A stretch of 35,097 nt of DNA, taken from assembly GCA_002733575.1 (NCBI GenBank), contig NVWB01000175.1, positions 1-35,097 on the forward strand, in the 5' to 3' direction. Each line of letters opens with the position of its first letter. The stretch's first letter is position 1. Position numbers and translations under genes: made by a program. The notes under the pieces are model-generated. The model was not told where the DNA came from. It ran no database searches and saw only the letters and a program-made list of their open reading frames with translations. Positions 1 through 8,553 of the stretch are shown piece by piece. The DNA comes from Blastopirellula sp. (GTDB taxonomy: Bacteria > Planctomycetota > Planctomycetia > Pirellulales > Pirellulaceae).

Positions 1-507
1 GAGCATATTCGTTCGATTCCGCGTCTGATTACGCTTCGCAATATGCACTCAACATTGAAGTATATTAATCGAGAAGACCCGACCAAAAGCAAAGTTTTTC
101 AGGTCTTTGTTGAATCCCATGCAACAATGCCTGAGCTCTCCACGCCTGTAGCAAGAGAGCAAGTTGCCGTGCTTAGCCGCTGGATTTATGGGGTATCTTC
201 CAATCGACCGGCCAGAGGAACCAACCAACTAACCCAAGTGAAATCTGAGCTCTATCAACAAGTCGATCGTGGAACCAGTGGCACAAGCCAAGCGAATGCC
301 ACTCTAAATCCGGTATTTACTGGGGAAAACCGGGGTAATTCAACAGTGGAATCCCTGACACCCAGTGCAGGAAATCTGCCAACGCGATCAGCGGCAACTC
401 GGCCCACAGAAAAAAAATCGTATCAGGCCAGAGATCCCTTTGACCCTGAGTTGTTTAATCGGAAGTATCATCCAGATCGGCAGAAGTCAGTTTTAGATTC
501 CAAGTAA
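1..507 (+). CDS. C-terminal part of a hypothetical protein (5' end outside window)
   Basis: The reading frame is open from base 1 (Glu-His-Ile-Arg) to a TAA at 505-507, so the gene begins upstream of the window; the ATG at 43 is probably internal. The first ~65 residues have the look of the cytochrome c-like or neighbouring segments of planctomycetal secreted proteins (NREDP, then SRWIYGV). They are followed by a Ser/Thr/Asn-rich low-complexity linker. The C-terminus carries DPFDPELFNRKYHP, a tail type I associate with planctomycetal hypothetical proteins. No heme CxxCH motif is visible in this part. The last 53 bases overlap the 3' end of the convergent Nudix gene. The function is unknown; coding status is likely because the frame runs in from the edge and has ordinary composition. 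Confidence 0.7.
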   Translation, partial: EHIRSIPRLITLRNMHSTLKYINREDPTKSKVFQVFVESHATMPELSTPVAREQVAVLSRWIYGVSSNRPARGTNQLTQVKSELYQQVDRGTSGTSQANATLNPVFTGENRGNSTVESLTPSAGNLPTRSAATRPTEKKSYQARDPFDPELFNRKYHPDRQKSVLDSK

Positions 508-934
508 TCTCGCCTTGCCGCCAGGCTTCTAAAAAACTGCGATTGCTAGACAATAAGTCATCCTGATCAAGCATTTCAGAGGGCGTCATCCAATAGATCT
601 CTTCAATTTCGGCCTCGTTGCCTGAGAGAACGGCATCGGCTGGCAAACTGGCTGCCCACCAAGCCACCTCAGTACCCCAAGGTGTCTTGCAGAACCAGAT
701 TCTTTTGTCGGGAATACAGGTGATATCGAGTTCTTCTTGTAGTTCTCGGACCAAAGCCTGCTGTTCAGATTCACCAGATTCGATCCCACCTCCTGGAAAA
801 CATAGAGCTCTAGGGGCAATGACATGCTCGGATCGGCGAATCACTAGTAATTTCTTATTCTCTGCAATTACCGCAACAACAGCCTTTTTTGGGCTCTCAG
901 AACCGCTAGTAGGGGAAGCAGGAGTCGATTTCAT
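455..934 (-). CDS. Nudix hydrolase (MutT-like)
   Basis: A 159-residue protein of typical length for a single-domain Nudix hydrolase, which cleaves nucleoside diphosphates linked to another moiety, such as oxidised dNTPs, NDP-sugars or ADP-ribose. The Nudix box is present around residues 48-70: G-x5-E, seven residues, then RELQEE, ending LDI. The usual Gly near the end of the box is Asp here. Upstream of the box is FPGGG, which normally forms the substrate-side loop. The metal-binding REXXEE core is intact, so activity is expected. The substrate cannot be told from sequence; an 8-oxo-dGTPase or housecleaning role is plausible. There is no signal peptide, so it is cytoplasmic. The ATG at 934 is the only sensible start. 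It is transcribed alone and converges on the upstream partial gene with a 53-base overlap. Confidence 0.9.
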   Translation of the reverse strand: MKSTPASPTSGSESPKKAVVAVIAENKKLLVIRRSEHVIAPRALCFPGGGIESGESEQQALVRELQEELDITCIPDKRIWFCKTPWGTEVAWWAASLPADAVLSGNEAEIEEIYWMTPSEMLDQDDLLSSNRSFLEAWRQGEITWNLKLTSADLDDTSD

Positions 935-1074
935 CGTGTGATATTATGTTAGCGGGCTGTGCAAGAGAATCATCAGAAGGTTAGAATACTAAAGTATTTG
1001 TGTCGATAACCCAACAAAAAACAGCCGAATTTTGATGCAATTACCAAAAAATGGACCCACAGTATTGGGTGACA

Positions 1075-1104
1075 CATCGTTATTGATCGATTTCATCCTA
1101 TAAT
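1075..1104 (+). promoter_or_regulatory. candidate sigma70-type promoter of ftsH
   Basis: A perfect TATAAT lies at 1099-1104, 50 bases before the ftsH start codon. The -35 region at the expected distance (about 1075-1081) is a poor match to TTGACA, so only the -10 element is convincing. The flanking DNA is AT-rich. Confidence 0.4.
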
Positions 1105-1153
1105 TGCTTGAAACAAGTAAGTTTTCTATTTTCGTTTTTCAAGGTGAAACTGC

Positions 1154-3226
1154 ATGGCGGATCAGCCAGACCGTGACAATAAGTCACGAGATTCCAAAGA
1201 AGAGGGTGGATTTCGCCCAAATTTTAACGCATTCTTTCTGTTTGCGCTGGTTGCGGTACTAATTCTTGCCTTGGTTAATTCTCAAGGAACAGTACGCACT
1301 GAGATAGCCTATTCTGAATTTGAAAAGCAAATAAACAATGATAATGTGAAATCGGTGACTCTTCTCGAACGAGAAGCCCATGGATTGCTTGACAAGAAAA
1401 TCGTTGCGCAAGAAGAGAAAGGCGGAAAGTTAGTCGACAAAAAAGACGACAAAGGAAGCCCAATTATGCTTCCACGAGAATTTCGCGTGGACATTGACCC
1501 GCCCAGCAGTACTACCAGGTCCGACCTTGAAAAATTGTTGAGTAGCAAAAATAAAGACGACACGGCAGATAATGACATTATCATCAACAAAGAACCACCA
1601 TCCGAAGGTCTGGCGATCTTCATGTGGATTTTGGTCATCATGATGCCGCTGGTACTGTTCTTGTTTATCTGGAACAGCTTCCGCCGTAGTCGAGATCAAA
1701 TGATGGGTGGCGGCGGATTTCTCTCGGGCTTTAGTAAAAGCCCCGCCAAGAAATATGACCTGAGCGACAAACCCACTTCTTTCAGTGATGTTGCTGGCCT
1801 GGATAATGTGAAAAGCGATTTGCAAGAAATCGTTGACTTTCTAAAATCACCGGAAAAGTTCGAGCGTTTAGGCGGACAAATTCCTAAAGGCGTGTTGTTG
1901 ATAGGGTCGCCAGGAACTGGAAAAACCTTATTGGCCAGGGCAATTGCAGGCGAGGCCGATGTGCCGTTTTATTCTGTGAACGGTTCAGAGTTCATTCAGA
2001 TGTTCGTCGGCGTTGGAGCCAGTCGAGTTCGTGACTTATTTAAAACCGCCAAAGAGAATTCGCCTGCCATTATTTTCATCGACGAAATCGATGCCGTGGG
2101 TCGCCAACGTGGTGCCGGCTTAGGTGGTGGGCATGATGAGCGTGAACAAACATTGAATCAAATTCTGAGCGAAATGGATGGTTTCGATCAAGGACAAACA
2201 GTGATTGTGGTTGCCGCAACCAATAGGCCAGATGTATTAGACCCCGCACTGTTGCGACCAGGCAGGTTTGATCGGCACATCACCGTTGATCGACCAACTT
2301 TGAAAGGTCGTGTTGCGATCTTCAAAGTCCATGTCAAAAACGTACTTCTGGCAGAAGACGTTTCGCTTGATCGCTTAGCGGCAGGCACAGTCGGGTTAAC
2401 CGGGGCCGACATTCGAAACTTGATCAACGAAGCCGCACTCTGGGCAACTCGCCAAGATAAAGACGCGGTCGAGATGGAAGATTTTGAATACGCACGCGAT
2501 AAAATCTTGATGGGCGCCAAACGTGAAGATGCCCTGGTCGATCAAGAGAAAGAGAAGACCGCGTATCACGAAGCCGGGCACGCGTTATTGTCGTGGCTGC
2601 TTTCTGGTGTAGATCGATTACATAAAGTGACCGTGATTCCTCGCGGCCGCGCGTTAGGCGTAACACAGACTTTGCCTGAAGAAGATCGCTTGAATATCTG
2701 TGAGTCAGAACTCTATCATCGCCTGGCTTTCATGCTGGGTGGACGTGCGGCAGAAAAACTGGTTTACGACGAGCTAAGCGCCGGTGCTGAAAATGATCTA
2801 GAACGTGCCACATCCATGGCTCGCAGAATGGTGACCCAATGGGGCATGAGCGAAAAGCTGGGCCCTGTGAACTATAAAATTTCAGACGAAGACCCGTTTC
2901 TCGGCCGAGAAATGCACGAGCAACGCCAATTTAGCGAACATACGATGCAGATCATCGATGAAGAAGTGGCCCGCATTTTGCATTCAGCCGCCGATCAAGC
3001 AATGCAAGTACTAACGGATAACCGAGATAAATTAGAGACAATTACCAAAGCCCTTTGCGAGCACGAAGAGCTTTCCAATACCGAGATCGAAGCGTTAATT
3101 GGCCCTTCGGTTCAAACTCAAAATGAGAAGAAGAAAAAGGAAAAAACTGCTTCAAACAATGGCAAGCCACAGTCGGAAGCGAACTCTGATTCCCCTCAAA
3201 CTTCCACAGACAGCGAAGAGGCGTAA
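1154..3226 (+). CDS. ftsH: ATP-dependent zinc metalloprotease FtsH
   Basis: A 690-residue membrane-anchored AAA+ protease that unfolds and degrades misfolded membrane proteins and selected cytosolic regulators as a hexamer. Membrane segments lie at about residues 25-43 and 152-174, flanking a periplasmic domain. The AAA module has Walker A GSPGTGKT (251-258), Walker B IIFIDE (306-311), the pore-loop MFVG (283-286) and the second region of homology [20 protein letters not shown] (355-374). The zinc site is HEAGH (472-476) with the third ligand Asp548 in ENDLERAT. The C-terminus ends in a Lys/Glu-rich then Ser/Asn/Thr-rich tail. All catalytic residues are present, so it should be active. The ATG at 1154 is preceded by AAGGTGA, a fair Shine-Dalgarno sequence. 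The rsgA gene follows 38 bases downstream and may be cotranscribed. Confidence 0.97.
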   Translation: MADQPDRDNKSRDSKEEGGFRPNFNAFFLFALVAVLILALVNSQGTVRTEIAYSEFEKQINNDNVKSVTLLEREAHGLLDKKIVAQEEKGGKLVDKKDDKGSPIMLPREFRVDIDPPSSTTRSDLEKLLSSKNKDDTADNDIIINKEPPSEGLAIFMWILVIMMPLVLFLFIWNSFRRSRDQMMGGGGFLSGFSKSPAKKYDLSDKPTSFSDVAGLDNVKSDLQEIVDFLKSPEKFERLGGQIPKGVLLIGSPGTGKTLLARAIAGEADVPFYSVNGSEFIQMFVGVGASRVRDLFKTAKENSPAIIFIDEIDAVGRQRGAGLGGGHDEREQTLNQILSEMDGFDQGQTVIVVAATNRPDVLDPALLRPGRFDRHITVDRPTLKGRVAIFKVHVKNVLLAEDVSLDRLAAGTVGLTGADIRNLINEAALWATRQDKDAVEMEDFEYARDKILMGAKREDALVDQEKEKTAYHEAGHALLSWLLSGVDRLHKVTVIPRGRALGVTQTLPEEDRLNICESELYHRLAFMLGGRAAEKLVYDELSAGAENDLERATSMARRMVTQWGMSEKLGPVNYKISDEDPFLGREMHEQRQFSEHTMQIIDEEVARILHSAADQAMQVLTDNRDKLETITKALCEHEELSNTEIEALIGPSVQTQNEKKKKEKTASNNGKPQSEANSDSPQTSTDSEEA

Positions 3227-3264
3227 CCGCAATGATGTTTTTCCAACGCAGTTCGTACTAAAGT

Positions 3265-4407
3265 ATGGCCAAGAAAAATAAATCAAAAAAAGTACGCGTT
3301 GCATTTCGTAAGAACCGATCAAAAAGAGTTCGCGAAAGTGATTTCACCCGGAAGTTCAAAAAAGACGAACTCGATCACGATCAACTGACCAGTGGCGAAC
3401 GCGTCTCGGGCAAGGGAGACATTTCTCGTAAGCGAACCATCCACGGGGTCGAGCTGGTGGAATCCGACTCTGGCACTACCGTGCATCTCGAAGTTGACCG
3501 TACAAAGTGTATTGCTGGTCGCGTACTCAAAGTTCAAGGGCTGGTCAGCGAAGTGATGGCCGAAGACGAACAGGTGTATCATTGTGCCACCCGGCGACTT
3601 TTGAAAACCTTGGCAACTGATCAACGTCATGTGGTGGCCGCCGGAGATCGGGTTTGGATTCGCACTGCTGTTAATAACGAAGGTATTATTGAGAGTGTTG
3701 AACCACGCTATGGCGTGCTGAGCCGGGCCAGCAAAAATCGGCAGCATGTGATTGTGGCGAATGTTGATCAATTGCTGATCATCACCAGTGCCGGTCAGCC
3801 GACCATCAAACCGAACTTGATTGATCGTTACATTGTGACCGCCGAAAAGGCCGGAATTCGTCCGGTGATTTGTATTAATAAAATTGACTTGGTAGACCCG
3901 GCCGATCTGCAACCACTGGCCGGCGTGTATGGCCAGATGGGCTACGAAGTGCTGCTCCTTTCCGCCACGGATAACATTGGGATTGACCGGCTGCGTGAAC
4001 TTTTAAAAGATCGAGAATCGGTTTTGTCTGGCCAGTCTGGCGTCGGCAAGTCAACGTTGCTCAACGCCATTGAACCAGGGCTACAACTTCGCGTGGCTGC
4101 TGTCAGTTCCGGCACCGACAAAGGTCGCCACACAACGACCACCGCGGCATTGGTTCCACTTTCAACTGGCGGCGATGTGGTCGACACGCCCGGCATCCGC
4201 CAGTTCCAACTCTGGGACGTCATCCCCGAAGAAGTCGCCGGCTACTTCCGAGACATCCGCCCACTTATTAACTCTTGCAAATTTCCCAACTGCTCCCACA
4301 CCCACGAAAACGACTGTGCCGTAAAACACGCAGTCGCCGACGGATATTTAGATACTCGTCGGTATGAGAGTTTCTGCCAGATACAAGCTGGTGAGATGGA
4401 GAATTAA
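3265..4407 (+). CDS. rsgA: ribosome small subunit-dependent GTPase A (RsgA/YjeQ)
   Basis: A 380-residue circularly permuted GTPase that acts late in 30S subunit assembly. The order of motifs shows the permutation: G4 NKID (205-208), G5-like SAT (233-235), G1 GQSGVGKS (256-263), G2/switch I KGRHTTT (286-292), then G3 DTPG (307-310). The C-terminal zinc site is Cys338, Cys343, His345 and Cys351. An OB-fold region precedes the GTPase, roughly residues 75-150. The N-terminus (1-60) is Lys/Arg-rich and longer than in many homologues, suited to rRNA contact. The ATG at 3265 has no strong Shine-Dalgarno sequence; the gene lies 38 bases after ftsH. Its stop is 20 bases from the stop of the convergent minus-strand gene. 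Confidence 0.96.
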   Translation: MAKKNKSKKVRVAFRKNRSKRVRESDFTRKFKKDELDHDQLTSGERVSGKGDISRKRTIHGVELVESDSGTTVHLEVDRTKCIAGRVLKVQGLVSEVMAEDEQVYHCATRRLLKTLATDQRHVVAAGDRVWIRTAVNNEGIIESVEPRYGVLSRASKNRQHVIVANVDQLLIITSAGQPTIKPNLIDRYIVTAEKAGIRPVICINKIDLVDPADLQPLAGVYGQMGYEVLLLSATDNIGIDRLRELLKDRESVLSGQSGVGKSTLLNAIEPGLQLRVAAVSSGTDKGRHTTTTAALVPLSTGGDVVDTPGIRQFQLWDVIPEEVAGYFRDIRPLINSCKFPNCSHTHENDCAVKHAVADGYLDTRRYESFCQIQAGEMEN

Positions 4408-4427
4408 GTGGTAGGATTGACGGACAA

Positions 4428-6002
4428 TCAATCTTCGCTTGACCCTAAAAATTCGCGATACGCCTTGATCGCCTGATCTCCCCAGACGCCTTGATTCAGT
4501 GCGTCTGAAAGTTCTTTGCTAGTGGCGCCGGTGTTGAAGACCATGAGAGTGGCGCCGTAGTCGAAGTGTCGGGCAAGATAGTCTTTCATGTTGAGCCCAT
4601 TATTTCTGGCCGATGGGCCCATGGTTGGGCTCGCTTCGGAGCTGGCCCAATGAGGATTGCCGTGCTGTTTAAGTTCTTCGTAGAGTATTGAAAAATCGTG
4701 GCGGAAGGGACCAACAGGATAAGTTGTCCAACCGGGTCGTGAATAGTCATTGAATGCAATCCCGATTGGGGCGTTCGTGAATTCAACTTCAGGCGAACCA
4801 ACCACTCCAGCACCTGCCGCGACGTGGGTGTACATCTTCTTGGTGGGGATTCCGGCTCTGGAAAATTCTTGGGACCAGAAGGTTGTGTAATCCTGATTTA
4901 TTTTTGCCAAGGCTTCGCCAAAATCTTTGGGTGGTTTGGCTTTGCTGTATCCATTGTTAGTCAAGGCGTTGTACCCAAGTCGGGCTTTGGGCGAGCCATC
5001 CTTCTCCATGAGCTTGGCAATGGCTGGTCTTGTTTTATCGATGTTCTCATAATTAGGTAGCGAGGGCTCGGCTCCAACGGTCAAGCCGGAGAAGAGATGT
5101 TCCTTGCCTTCAATTTTCAATCGGTCGAGTCCTTGCTTAATCGGCGGAGCCACAACTTGGCTAATCAACCGAGAGACTTCTTTTAGTACAGCAGGGCTGT
5201 TGTAGCAGATTACTGGAGCCATGCTCTCTGGCGTTCCCCAGTTGCGGTAGCGATGTGGATGCGGTGTGCCTTGCCAGTTAATCCATTCCACATTGTTGCG
5301 GTTACTTGGGTTGTAGCCTGGTTTGTCTTTATCGGCATAGTTCCAAAGATCAGGCCGGTTGCTCCACTCGTGACTATCGACGGTAATATGAACCGCTACG
5401 TCATTGCGAATCGCCAGCTCAAACGCGCTACGCACAGCCCGAGAAATATCCGCGTTTGGGTTTATCGTAAATTTGGGATCGAACTTCCAAGCCGGAATGA
5501 TCAAGTGAAATCCCCAGTTGCGTTTTTTCGGATCCTTAGCTTGCCCGAGCTTTTTAACGGTCTCTTTGATCGCTTGATCAATAGGTGCTGTTTGCGTGCC
5601 ATATAGCCCCCCCGCTTCCGGAACGGGTAAAATAATATACTGGGTTTCGTTCGTTTCTCGCAGATATTTTTGTAGGTCTTTCGGCTCGTGAACGGGAAAT
5701 CCTTTGGCAAGCATCTCCAAAGCGCGATCCGCAATTTTCTCTGCCTCACGAAATTTTCCAGATTTTGTGCGTGGTAGGAACTCGGCAAGCATGAAATCAT
5801 GGATCTCAAACGGCGGGATTCCTGCATCCGCCCATCGCTGTATGCCAGCCGCTACTTGCTTCATCTTTTGCTCACAAGATTTCGCCAGTTCTTCGCGCGA
5901 ACGCTTGTCTTCCTGAGCCTGGAGTGAACACAGGTACATGCTAAGAAGAAAAGTGACAGTGACACCAATTGTTAATTTTGAAATGGGTGTGTAGTTTGTC
6001 AT
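4428..6002 (-). CDS. secreted protein of unknown function, possibly glycoside-hydrolase-like
   Basis: A 524-residue protein with a Sec signal peptide (hydrophobic core about residues 10-28, ending SLQAQ). I do not recognise a named family. The mature part begins with a helical segment, then shows alternating beta-strand-like and helical stretches as in a (beta/alpha)8 barrel: HLIIPAW (166-172), VAVHITVDSHEW (202-213), SGLTVGAEPSLPNY (305-318), MYTHVAAG (390-397), PIGIAFND (412-419) and NPHWASSEASP (449-459). Glu312 after a strand and Glu456 near the C-terminal end could be an acid/base and nucleophile pair of a retaining glycosidase, but this is inference. The ATG at 6002 follows AGGGA at good spacing. 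It lies 84 bases downstream of the DUF1080 gene on the same strand, so a joint role in polysaccharide use is plausible. Confidence 0.8.
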   Translation of the reverse strand: MTNYTPISKLTIGVTVTFLLSMYLCSLQAQEDKRSREELAKSCEQKMKQVAAGIQRWADAGIPPFEIHDFMLAEFLPRTKSGKFREAEKIADRALEMLAKGFPVHEPKDLQKYLRETNETQYIILPVPEAGGLYGTQTAPIDQAIKETVKKLGQAKDPKKRNWGFHLIIPAWKFDPKFTINPNADISRAVRSAFELAIRNDVAVHITVDSHEWSNRPDLWNYADKDKPGYNPSNRNNVEWINWQGTPHPHRYRNWGTPESMAPVICYNSPAVLKEVSRLISQVVAPPIKQGLDRLKIEGKEHLFSGLTVGAEPSLPNYENIDKTRPAIAKLMEKDGSPKARLGYNALTNNGYSKAKPPKDFGEALAKINQDYTTFWSQEFSRAGIPTKKMYTHVAAGAGVVGSPEVEFTNAPIGIAFNDYSRPGWTTYPVGPFRHDFSILYEELKQHGNPHWASSEASPTMGPSARNNGLNMKDYLARHFDYGATLMVFNTGATSKELSDALNQGVWGDQAIKAYREFLGSSED

Positions 6003-6067
6003 GAATTGATTCCCTTTATTACAGTCGCTACTCAGTTGGTCATGAACTATTCCTGGTTCTTAATCTC

Positions 6068-6090
6068 CGTCAGGCACAGCACTGACCTAC
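6068..6090 (-). repeat. dispersed palindromic repeat, third copy
   Basis: This 23-base stretch matches 7076-7097 apart from one extra base in the centre (CAGCACTGACC against CAGCCTGACC). It forms a GTCAG/CTGAC-type hairpin. Its outer end supplies the TAG stop codon (6087-6089) of the DUF1080 gene. Confidence 0.65.
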
Positions 6091-6845
6091 TCTTTAATGC
6101 GAAGATTCTTGAACAGCACTTCGCCTTGGGAGCCTTTGTGGATTTGTAGGCCGAAGTAGCCTTTGGGGTAGGTTCCGTCGTCGATCCAATGGGCGGCCGG
6201 GATTCCGTTGACCCAGGTTTTTACCACGTTACCTTGGGCTGAGATGGTGACTCGGTTCCATTCGTCTTTGACGAGTGCTTCCCGTACTTTGGCGTGTTCT
6301 TTCAACCACAATGGATAGAAGTATCCGCCGCAACTTTGGCCGTAGACGCCGCCAGACCAGCCACGTTTTTTCTCAAGACCTTCCATTTCGGCTTGAGGGC
6401 CAAACACGGTTTGGCTATCTTTTTTGCCCGGTTTGACTTGAGCCCTGAACATGACGCCGGTGTTGCAGTCGACTTTCCACTTGATATCACAGGTGAAGAT
6501 AAAATCAGTGTAATCGGCGTTCTCTGTGCTGAGATAGGTGCTGTTCGAGCCAGGAACAGACGTGCCGACGATGCAGCCATCTTCGACGGTAAATTTGCAA
6601 GTGCCACCCAGCGGCTTCCATCCGGTTAAGTCTTTTCCGTTAAACAGTGATTTAAAACCTTTGGTGAGCCCTGGCTCCTTGTCGGTGTTCAGCAGCATCT
6701 TGCCAAGATCCTTCGGGATATTATCCTGCGACTTGTAATGCTGATACCATTCATTTTGGCTAGGGTCTAAAGTCTGCGCCGCGGCGGCTGCTGTCAGGCA
6801 AATTAGGCAACACAATGAAAGAAATGATCGGAGTTGATATGGCAT
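6087..6845 (-). CDS. secreted DUF1080 (3-keto-disaccharide hydrolase-like) protein
   Basis: About 252 residues with a signal peptide (LRSFLSLCCLICLTAAAAAQ, residues 4-23). The body is one DUF1080 domain, a concanavalin/LamG-like beta-sandwich. Its hallmarks are GFKSLFNGKDLTGW, then an EDGCIVG strand, NTGVMFRAQV, NRVTISAQGN followed by WVNGIPAAHW, and the closing GYFGLQIHKG with LFKNLRIKE. Some members hydrolyse 3-keto-glycosides, and many planctomycetal members are uncharacterised. I chose the ATG at 6845 because it directly precedes the signal peptide; the frame is open further upstream, to 6932, but that adds a basic leader that is not signal-like. It heads a probable two-gene unit with the secreted protein downstream. 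Confidence 0.9.
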   Translation of the reverse strand: MPYQLRSFLSLCCLICLTAAAAAQTLDPSQNEWYQHYKSQDNIPKDLGKMLLNTDKEPGLTKGFKSLFNGKDLTGWKPLGGTCKFTVEDGCIVGTSVPGSNSTYLSTENADYTDFIFTCDIKWKVDCNTGVMFRAQVKPGKKDSQTVFGPQAEMEGLEKKRGWSGGVYGQSCGGYFYPLWLKEHAKVREALVKDEWNRVTISAQGNVVKTWVNGIPAAHWIDDGTYPKGYFGLQIHKGSQGEVLFKNLRIKE

Positions 6846-7030
6846 AGAAGGTCTCTTGGTCTGGTGATTGGGCATCGAATAAAGATAATTTAACCGTGCT
6901 ATCATTCTACAACGGCAGTAGTTGGCCAGCAATTGATGGTTTGATAAGGGCTAGCATTCTATCGAAACAGTCAGACAACGCACTGCAAGTTGTTTTATAT
7001 CAATGGTTTGCGTTGACCGATGGGCTGTAA

Positions 7031-7093
7031 GTCAGGCTGTGCCTGACGTGACCTGCAAATCCAACATGACTTCAACGTCAGGCACAGCCTGAC
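7031..7093. repeat. 19-bp perfect inverted repeat made of two nested hairpins
   Basis: The left arm 7031-7049 (GTCAGGCTGTGCCTGACGT) and right arm 7075-7093 are perfect reverse complements separated by 25 bases. Each arm is itself a palindrome (GTCAGGC-TGT-GCCTGAC), so either two small hairpins or one long cruciform can form. The element sits in the 415-base divergent gap between the minus-strand DUF1080 gene and the phosphoesterase gene. A near copy lies at 6068-6090. The form is REP/BIME-like. No other distinct element is seen in 6846-7246. Confidence 0.8.
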
Positions 7094-7246
7094 CTACGAT
7101 CATTAGCAAAACAGCGTACATAATTCGCCCTAACTACTGTCCAAAAATCAGGATAGGAGAATTTTGGGGAATCGGCTAAACTGTGCCATCGGACCGGTGC
7201 ATGCACAAGGTCCATAGACGTGAAATGAGTTCACACACTATTGCAC

Positions 7247-7255
7247 AAGGAGGTG
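7247..7255 (+). promoter_or_regulatory. strong ribosome binding site fixing the phosphoesterase start
   Basis: AAGGAGGTG at 7247-7255 lies 5 bases before ATG 7261. Upstream in-frame starts at 7183 (GTG), 7201 and 7225 (ATG) lack such a site, and the residues they would add look non-conserved. Confidence 0.8.
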
Positions 7256-7260
7256 CAGCG

Positions 7261-8481
7261 ATGCCAGAAGGTGCATCTTTTCGGTTTATTCAGTCGGGTG
7301 ATTTCCACCTCGATCAACCACTTGGTGGGTTGTCAAACGTACCAGATCATTTGCGTGATTTGTTTTGTGATGCTGCCCGCAGTGCCACAAAAAATGTGTT
7401 TGAGAATGCCGTATTACACGACGTAGATTTTGTATTGCTGACTGGCAACTTGCTTGATGTTCGCCGCAGCACACCCAAGACCCTTGGGTTTCTACTTGAA
7501 CAATTTGAAACACTCAACAAAGTGGGCATTCAAGTCTATTGGGCCGGGGGTTCTATTGACCCGCCTGTACGCTGGCCGAGTTCAATTGCATTGCCTGAGA
7601 ATGTACATGTGTTCAAAACCGGCAGCCCGCAAGAGATTTACTTTGAGCGCGATGAGCGGCCGATCTGTACGATCACCGGTCGTTGCAACCCTGCACGTGA
7701 GCCACGCGAAGGCGAATACCGGGCCGATCCTTCTGGCCTGTTTACGATCGCCATGTCGCACGGCGAGATCGAAGCTGGCACAATCCGCAACAGCGAAATA
7801 GCATATTGGGCCATTGGTGGAAAAACGTCTCGTCACAAACCAAAGAGTTCGCCAGCGTTCTCGCTGTTTGCCGGTTCTCCGCAAGGTTTTGTACCTACGG
7901 ATGTTGGTCAGCGAAGTTGTACATTGGTGGAAGTGCAAGACGACGGCAGTATGGAATCGGAAGCACTGGCCACCGATGTGGTTCGTTGGCAAAGTGAACT
8001 GATCGAGCTTGAATCTTGCGAATCGATTAGCGATTTAGAACAAGTCTTGAAGAATCGCATGCAAACCTTGATAGGCAGCAAAGGTCGTCGACATTTGTTG
8101 GTTGACTGGCGTGTGATTATTTCTGGGGATTCGCCCAAAGATTTATTAGATGAAACAACGTGGTCGAAAATGACGGGCGCTTTGAATAAAGAGTTCGGCG
8201 AAGATCATGGCGAAGCTTGGACGCATGAAGTCACAGTCGAAACATCGAGCGTGATTCCTGAGCCCTGGTATCAAGAGCAAACCATTAGTGGTGATTTTCT
8301 GCGAATGGCCCGCGAACTTCAGGCAGATCCTACGATTGAAATCGATTTAAAATCAATGCTGGGTAGTCTCGAACAAGGTGGGCGAGTTGCCCAGGCCGTT
8401 GAGATTGATTCACGAGAAACAAGACGAAAAATTTTGCAAGAGTCACGACGCATGGGCGTGCAGCTTTTGCGAGCAGAATAG
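7261..8481 (+). CDS. Mre11/SbcD/YhaO-like calcineurin-fold phosphoesterase with degenerate active site
   Basis: A 406-residue protein related to the Mre11/SbcD/YhaO nuclease subunit that works with an SMC-like ATPase in DNA end processing. The fold landmarks are recognisable in order but several metal ligands differ. Motif I SGDFHLD keeps Asp14 and His16. Motif II, usually GD, is TGN (Asn63). Motif III, usually GNHD, is GGSID (96-100), losing the Asn and catalytic His. Motif IV SHG keeps His167. Motif V, usually GHxH, is GGKT (186-189), losing both His. Surrounding text such as DVDFVLLTGNLLD, YWAIGG and CTLVEV aligns well with canonical members, so the fold is probably intact while nuclease activity is doubtful. 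The strong Shine-Dalgarno sequence fixes the start. The ATPase gene starts 72 bases after the stop, and the two are very likely an operon. Confidence 0.85.
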   Translation: MPEGASFRFIQSGDFHLDQPLGGLSNVPDHLRDLFCDAARSATKNVFENAVLHDVDFVLLTGNLLDVRRSTPKTLGFLLEQFETLNKVGIQVYWAGGSIDPPVRWPSSIALPENVHVFKTGSPQEIYFERDERPICTITGRCNPAREPREGEYRADPSGLFTIAMSHGEIEAGTIRNSEIAYWAIGGKTSRHKPKSSPAFSLFAGSPQGFVPTDVGQRSCTLVEVQDDGSMESEALATDVVRWQSELIELESCESISDLEQVLKNRMQTLIGSKGRRHLLVDWRVIISGDSPKDLLDETTWSKMTGALNKEFGEDHGEAWTHEVTVETSSVIPEPWYQEQTISGDFLRMARELQADPTIEIDLKSMLGSLEQGGRVAQAVEIDSRETRRKILQESRRMGVQLLRAE

Positions 8482-8540
8482 GCAATTCCCGCGAGTTGCT
8501 GATAGCGTTTACAACCAACTTTTACCGCGTTGTTCGACAC

Positions 8541-8545
8541 AGGAG
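8541..8545 (+). promoter_or_regulatory. ribosome binding site supporting a GTG start for the ATPase
   Basis: AGGAG at 8541-8545 is 8 bases before GTG 8554. The alternative in-frame TTG at 8530 has no site. Starting at 8554 gives MLLKQVNINGFG, matching the usual short lead-in of this ATPase family. Confidence 0.7.
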
Positions 8546-8553
8546 TTTATGCG

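Noticed and set aside
986..997. Palindrome ATACT-aa-AGTAT upstream of ftsH as an operator
   Set aside because: A single short AT-rich palindrome more than 150 bases from the start; chance cannot be excluded.
3319..3912. 197-codon minus-strand frame inside rsgA
   Set aside because: It is antisense to a gene with complete GTPase motifs and shows no motif of its own.
4415..4433. GATTGA/TCAATC hairpin between rsgA and the convergent gene as a terminator
   Set aside because: The stem is only six bases, has no T run on either side and overlaps a stop codon.
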